This document shows positions 5,537 through 9,043 of a DNA stretch of 9,043 nt, one piece after another; position 1 is the first letter of the stretch, and every line of letters starts with the position of its first letter. Source of the stretch: Pseudomonadota bacterium (lineage in GTDB: Bacteria; Pseudomonadota; Alphaproteobacteria; Rhizobiales; Rhizobiaceae); contig JAEWHQ010000285.1 in NCBI GenBank assembly GCA_023387715.1, positions 1 to 9,043 on the forward strand. The letters are read 5' to 3'. The notes under the pieces are model-generated. The model worked only from the letters and a program-made list of their open reading frames with translations. It was not told where the DNA came from and searched no databases. Position numbers and translations under genes: made by a program.

Positions 5537-6385
5537 ATGCGGATACCAAAAGCTTTTCGTAATACATCCTTGGTGATCGGTGGCCTTATCACCCTGACCA
5601 TCATCATTCTGGCTGTTTTCGCCCCGGCACTGGCCACCCATGGTATCGAGCAAATGGATATGCGCAACCGTTTTGCAGGCCCGTCATGGGATCATCTGCT
5701 CGGCACCGACAATTTCGGCCGTGACCTGTGGTCACGCCTTGTCTGGGGCGCGCGCGTTTCCTTAAGCATTGCAGTCATTGCCGTTGTTTTTTCGGTTATC
5801 ATCGGCACGATTGTCGGGCTGGTTGCCGGTTATTTCGGCGGCTGGGTTGATCTCGTTTTGATGCGTATCACCGACATTTTCTTGGGCGTTCCGGCCATTG
5901 TTTTAGCGCTTGCCATTGTTGCCATTTTAGGCCCTGGCATGCTCAATGTCGCGCTTGCACTGATTGTGGTCACATGGACTGAATATGCCCGCGTTGTACG
6001 CTCCACCACCTTGGTTTTGCGCGAGCAAAACTATGTGCAGGCAGCACGCGCCCTTGGTGCAAGTCCTTCCCGCATCCTGTTCAAGGAAATTCTGCCCAAT
6101 GCAATGGGACCGATTATCGTGCTCTCCTCGCTTGGTCTTGGCACGGCCATCATTTCCGAGTCCGCATTAAGCTTTCTGGGCTTCGGCCTGCCGCCCCCAA
6201 CACCAACATGGGGCTGGACACTGGCTTATGGCACCAAGTTCATCCGCGATGCGCCATGGCTTTCCATTATTTCCGGCGCCAGCATCATGATCACCGTTTT
6301 AGGGTTCAACCTGTTAGGCGATGGTTTGCGCGACATTCTCGACCCCCGTCAGCTTTCACGCGGCGGCAAAGGCTCCTCCAAATAA
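5537..6385 (+). CDS. ABC importer inner-membrane permease, DppC-like
   Basis: The 282-residue protein is the partner permease. It has transmembrane helix 1 at about 11-33, the DppC/OppC hallmark LGTDNFGRDLWSRLVWG (55-71), and an EAA loop YVQAARALGASPSRILFKEI (about 165-184). The near-invariant FLGFGLPPPTPTWG follows, then the LGDGLRDILDPR end. The N-terminal cytoplasmic arm before helix 1 is short, about ten residues, so ATG 5537 is the likely start; the weak GGGATAAAG lies just before it and it begins 5 nt after the first permease, which suggests translational coupling. Nothing is missing from the sequence. Confidence 0.95.
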   Translation: MRIPKAFRNTSLVIGGLITLTIIILAVFAPALATHGIEQMDMRNRFAGPSWDHLLGTDNFGRDLWSRLVWGARVSLSIAVIAVVFSVIIGTIVGLVAGYFGGWVDLVLMRITDIFLGVPAIVLALAIVAILGPGMLNVALALIVVTWTEYARVVRSTTLVLREQNYVQAARALGASPSRILFKEILPNAMGPIIVLSSLGLGTAIISESALSFLGFGLPPPTPTWGWTLAYGTKFIRDAPWLSIISGASIMITVLGFNLLGDGLRDILDPRQLSRGGKGSSK

Positions 6386-6418
6386 TTCACATATGTAATA
6401 CAAGTAAGGACAGATAAA

Positions 6419-7363
6419 ATGGTCAAGCAAATCAACAAGCTGACACCTAAATTTACCACTCACGCTGACGGCAGCGATGCCACTTTGATCATGCATGAGC
6501 TGATCGGCGAACAAGACGGCCCGACCATTGGTATTTCCGGCTCCATTCACGGTAATGAAAATGCCGGTTCACAGGCAATTGTTGACCTGTTCAACATTCT
6601 CAAGACCATGCCGATCAAAGGCCGCATCTTGTTGTTGCCGGTTGCAAACCCGCGCGCCATGGCACTCAACCGCCGCTTCACACCGCTGGATGAACTAAAC
6701 CTCAACCGCGAATTCCCGGGCAATGCCAATGGCTCATACAGCCAGCAGCTGGCACGCGCCATTTCCACCAATTTTCTTGAGAAAATTGACAAACATATCG
6801 ATCTTCATTCCGGCACCGATCGCCCGACTGTTGATTATGTTTACATTCTCAATGATGAAGCCCTCTCCCGCTCCTTTGGTTCCAACGTGCTTTACCGTCC
6901 TGTAGAAGACAAAGAAGGCACTTCTTTTGACGGCACCACCAAAACTGTCACCATTGATCAGCGTGGTATTTCATCCGTTGTTGTCGAACTTGGCGGCGGC
7001 ATTGTTGACCAGACCCCTTATGTCAAACGCGTTGTTGACGGCGTGTTGAACATGCTGCGCTTCCTCGGTACCATTGAAGGTGACGTGGTTCCTGCACCAA
7101 AACAGATCGTGGTCAATGAGATTGCCGGTATTCGCCCGACACAAGGCGGCTGGCTGGAGCCACTTTGCCCGCCGCTTGGTCAGGTGATCAAAAAAGGCGA
7201 ACTACTCGGTCGCGTTGTCAGCCCGTACACTTTTGAAGTGCTGGAAGAAATCAAGCACCCATATGAAAACGGCATCATGATCCTCTCCCATTTGTCACGA
7301 AACCTCGTTGAATCCGGCGATTACGGTTTCATGGTTGGCAATATGGAAGGCGCAACCGATTAA
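6419..7363 (+). CDS. zinc-dependent hydrolase of the AstE/aspartoacylase (M14-like) family
   Basis: The 314-residue cytoplasmic enzyme belongs to the succinylglutamate desuccinylase/aspartoacylase family, which cleaves the amide bond of N-acyl amino acids. Zinc ligands are His44 and Glu47 in GSIHGNENAG and His130 in HIDLHSG. The substrate-binding region is NPRAMALNRRFTPLDELNLNREFPG, written here as positions 77-101, with Arg97 in LNREFPG. The catalytic Glu is probably Glu190 in VVVELGGG. Residues from about 235 form the C-terminal beta-rich domain common in the family (GWLEPLCPPLGQVIKKGELLG). No signal peptide is seen. TAAGGA (6405-6410) stands 8 nt before the ATG. The gene lies 33 nt after the second permease and before the ATPases, which implies that it acts on the imported compound. 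Relatives include AstE, aspartoacylase and DoeB (N-acetyl-diaminobutyrate deacetylase). The exact substrate is unknown. Confidence 0.93.
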   Translation: MVKQINKLTPKFTTHADGSDATLIMHELIGEQDGPTIGISGSIHGNENAGSQAIVDLFNILKTMPIKGRILLLPVANPRAMALNRRFTPLDELNLNREFPGNANGSYSQQLARAISTNFLEKIDKHIDLHSGTDRPTVDYVYILNDEALSRSFGSNVLYRPVEDKEGTSFDGTTKTVTIDQRGISSVVVELGGGIVDQTPYVKRVVDGVLNMLRFLGTIEGDVVPAPKQIVVNEIAGIRPTQGGWLEPLCPPLGQVIKKGELLGRVVSPYTFEVLEEIKHPYENGIMILSHLSRNLVESGDYGFMVGNMEGATD

Positions 7364-7367
7364 AAAA

Positions 7368-7436
7368 TCAGCCACCGGTGCAGGCTCTGCCATTTTTGCC
7401 CCCACTATTTTAATGGCAACCCGCACCGGTGACTGA
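7368..7436 (+). repeat. 69-nt bipartite inverted repeat between hydrolase and ATPase genes
   Basis: TCAGCCACCGGTGC (7368-7381) pairs with GCACCGGTGACTGA (7423-7436) with one mismatch in 14, and an inner pair TGCCATT (7388-7394)/AATGGCA (7412-7418) adds seven more, with a 17-nt loop. It begins 4 nt after the hydrolase stop codon. The sequence after it (GAAATTATTTTA) is only weakly U-rich, so partial termination or mRNA protection is more likely than a full stop. The structure may also be a dispersed palindromic element. Confidence 0.7.
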
Positions 7437-7475
7437 CTGAAATTATTTTAGAGCATGTATCTTAGGAACGACAAA

Positions 7476-7482
7476 AGAGGAG
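7476..7482 (+). promoter_or_regulatory. ribosome binding site of the first ATPase
   Basis: AGAGGAG lies 9 nt before the ATG at 7492. It favours that start over the second in-frame ATG at 7513, which would remove seven residues and has no better signal. Confidence 0.7.
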
Positions 7483-7491
7483 TGCGCCAGG

Positions 7492-8517
7492 ATGACTGAA
7501 AAAGCGGACACTATGACAAACGCATCCAACCCGACATCTGCCGGGCCGGTCCTGGCGGTCAATAATCTCAATATTGAAATCCGCGGTGAAAGCGGCACTT
7601 TCACTGTCGTTTCCGATATGACCCTGTCGGTTTCTGCCGGTGAAACCGTATGTATCGTGGGTGAATCCGGCTGCGGTAAATCCATGACCGCGCTGTCCTT
7701 GCTGCGTTTGCTGCCTGAAGGCATCGACGTCACCAAGGGCGAAATTACAATCGACAATACCGACTTTTTAAAGCTCGATCAGCGCAGTGTTGAAGATTAT
7801 CGCGGCGAAAAAATCGCCATGATTTTTCAAGAGCCGCTGACCGCTTTAAACCCTGTTTTGACCATCGGCGAGCAAATTGCCGAGGCTGTGCGCCAGCACC
7901 GCAAGGGCAGCAAAAAAGAAGCTTTTGCCCGCGCGGTTGAATCCTTGCGCCTTGTGCAAATGCCCGATCCCGAACGCCGCGCCCGCCAATATCCGCACGA
8001 ATTATCCGGCGGTATGCGCCAGAGAGCGATGATCGCACTTGCCCTTTCCTGCGAGCCACGCATTCTGGTGGCCGACGAACCAACCACCGCTTTGGACGTC
8101 ACCGTGCAAGCGCAAATTTTAGGGCTGATTTCCGACCTGCAAAAACGTCTTGGCACGGCCATGGTGATGATTACGCATGATCTGGGCGTGGTCGCCGAAT
8201 TGGCTGACCGTGTGGTGGTCATGTATGCCGGACGTCGCATTGAAGAAGCCAGTGTCAACTCGCTTTTCGACAATCCGATGCATCCTTATACGCTTGGGCT
8301 ATTGGGCGCAATCCCGCGCACCCATACCGGCAGCGACACACGACTTGTCGATATTCCGGGCACCGTTCCGCCGCTCTGGGCACTGCCAAAGGGCTGTGCA
8401 TTTTCACCGCGCTGCACCAAAGCCACTGAGCGCTGCCATGTAGAACGCCCGCCATTTGAAGAGAAAATAACCGGCCATTATGCGGCTTGCTGGGAGGTTC
8501 AAAATGCCTGCAACTGA
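7492..8517 (+). CDS. ABC importer ATPase, DppD/OppD-like
   Basis: The 341-residue ATPase powers the importer at the inner face of the membrane. All motifs are intact: Walker A GESGCGKS (57-64), Q-loop Gln113 in MIFQEPLTALNP, signature LSGGMRQ (171-177), Walker B ILVADE (191-196), D-loop ALD and switch His229 in MITHD. The C-terminal extension is the oligopeptide-transporter type, HPYTLGLLGAIPR followed by GCAFSPRC. Four cysteines lie at 302, 308, 315 and 333 (C-x5-C-x6-C-x17-C), a pattern kept in DppD-type subunits and, as I recall, reported to hold an iron-sulfur cluster in some of them. The gene overlaps the next by 14 nt, so the two ATPases are probably translated together. Confidence 0.96.
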   Translation: MTEKADTMTNASNPTSAGPVLAVNNLNIEIRGESGTFTVVSDMTLSVSAGETVCIVGESGCGKSMTALSLLRLLPEGIDVTKGEITIDNTDFLKLDQRSVEDYRGEKIAMIFQEPLTALNPVLTIGEQIAEAVRQHRKGSKKEAFARAVESLRLVQMPDPERRARQYPHELSGGMRQRAMIALALSCEPRILVADEPTTALDVTVQAQILGLISDLQKRLGTAMVMITHDLGVVAELADRVVVMYAGRRIEEASVNSLFDNPMHPYTLGLLGAIPRTHTGSDTRLVDIPGTVPPLWALPKGCAFSPRCTKATERCHVERPPFEEKITGHYAACWEVQNACN

Positions 8518-9043
8518 ACATCAGGATCAGACACTCATGCCACAGCCATCACTTCTTTTAAGTGTTCAGGATTTGAAAGTTCATTTCCCGATCCGTAAAG
8601 GCGTTTTAAACCGTGTTGTGGGCGCAGTGCGGGCTGTTGACGGAGTGAGCTTTTCACTCAACCGCGGCGAAACTTTAAGTCTGGTAGGAGAATCCGGCTG
8701 CGGTAAATCCACCACCGGTTTGGCGCTGTTGGGCTTGATTAAAGCGACCGATGGCGAAGTGACCTTTGATGGTCAATCGGTCAAAGAGTTCGGAAAATCC
8801 GCCTTAAACACTTATCGCAAACGCGTCCAGATCGTGTTTCAGGATCCGTTTTCGTCGCTTAATCCGCGTCACCGCGTCCGTGATATCATTCGCGCACCAC
8901 TCGATATTCATAATATCGGCACCAAACAAGAGCGGGAAGCTCGTGTCGCCGAACTGATGCAGCGCGTTGGTTTACGTCCCGATCAGGCCAATAATTATGC
9001 GCACCAGTTTTCAGGTGGTCAGCGTCAGCGTATTGGTATTGCC
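8504..9043 (+). CDS. ABC importer ATPase, DppF/OppF-like (partial, cut by the right edge)
   Basis: The first 180 codons of the second ATPase are open to the last base of the window. Walker A is GESGCGKS (62-69), the Q-loop is Gln113 in [12 protein letters not shown], and the signature FSGGQRQ (169-175) is just reached. Walker B, the H-loop and the C-terminal tail lie outside. The stretch [18 protein letters not shown] is typical of the DppF/OppF subunit. GGGAGG (8492-8497) lies 6 nt before ATG 8504, inside the end of the preceding ATPase gene, in a different reading frame; an ATG eleven codons in (8537) is a less likely start. It pairs with the DppD-like ATPase to form the two unlike nucleotide-binding subunits. 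Missing parts are due to the window end, not to damage. Confidence 0.95.
   Translation, partial: MPATEHQDQTLMPQPSLLLSVQDLKVHFPIRKGVLNRVVGAVRAVDGVSFSLNRGETLSLVGESGCGKSTTGLALLGLIKATDGEVTFDGQSVKEFGKSALNTYRKRVQIVFQDPFSSLNPRHRVRDIIRAPLDIHNIGTKQEREARVAELMQRVGLRPDQANNYAHQFSGGQRQRIGIA

Noticed and set aside
7666..8712. Shared 22-nt stretch in the two ATPase genes (around 7662-7683 and 8689-8710)
   Set aside because: It encodes the invariant Walker A loop in both paralogues; shared codons explain it without recent duplication or a mobile element.
1..9043. CRISPR arrays, insertion sequences, tRNA genes, phage or defence genes
   Set aside because: No regularly spaced repeats, transposase, terminal repeats or tRNA T-arm signals were seen on either strand.

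Overview
The window looks like a chromosomal segment of an alphaproteobacterium of the order Hyphomicrobiales (Rhizobiales). Three things suggest this: CTTGAC-type -35 boxes, an rRNA leader with the boxA and conserved leader wording typical of that order, and best-remembered matches of the proteins to rhizobial and Brucellaceae families. Base composition near 50% GC would suit a lower-GC Brucellaceae such as Pseudochrobactrum, but the genus is a guess.

Region 1 (1 to about 590) has no convincing protein gene. Read on the minus strand, positions 1 to about 228 are the 5' leader of a ribosomal RNA operon whose 16S gene should lie just beyond the left edge. It has a -35/-10 promoter at 235-263, a GNRA-loop hairpin (boxB-like, 122-139), an adjoining boxA (108-121) and a long-range leader stem. 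Upstream of this promoter is an AT-rich stretch with a possible second promoter. A rho-independent terminator (514-544, minus) separates the rRNA unit from the next gene.

Region 2 (589 to 2766) is a divergent pair: an aldo/keto reductase on the minus strand and a GntR-type regulator on the plus strand. Their 189-bp spacer carries an exact 11-bp inverted repeat, one copy at the start codon of the reductase and the other just ahead of the regulator. These are candidate operators.

Region 3 (2839 to 9043, plus) is a peptide-type (Dpp/Opp/Nik class) ABC importer operon: periplasmic binding protein, two permeases, a zinc hydrolase of the AstE/aspartoacylase family, then two ATPases, the last cut off by the right edge. 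The hydrolase lies between the permease and ATPase genes. The simplest reading is uptake of an N-acylated amino acid or small peptide-like compound, removal of the acyl group inside the cell, and possibly reduction of a carbonyl product by the divergent reductase, all under the GntR protein. The substrate cannot be told from sequence. Stem-loops lie at the regulator/binding-protein, binding-protein/permease and hydrolase/ATPase junctions and may set the relative amounts of the proteins.
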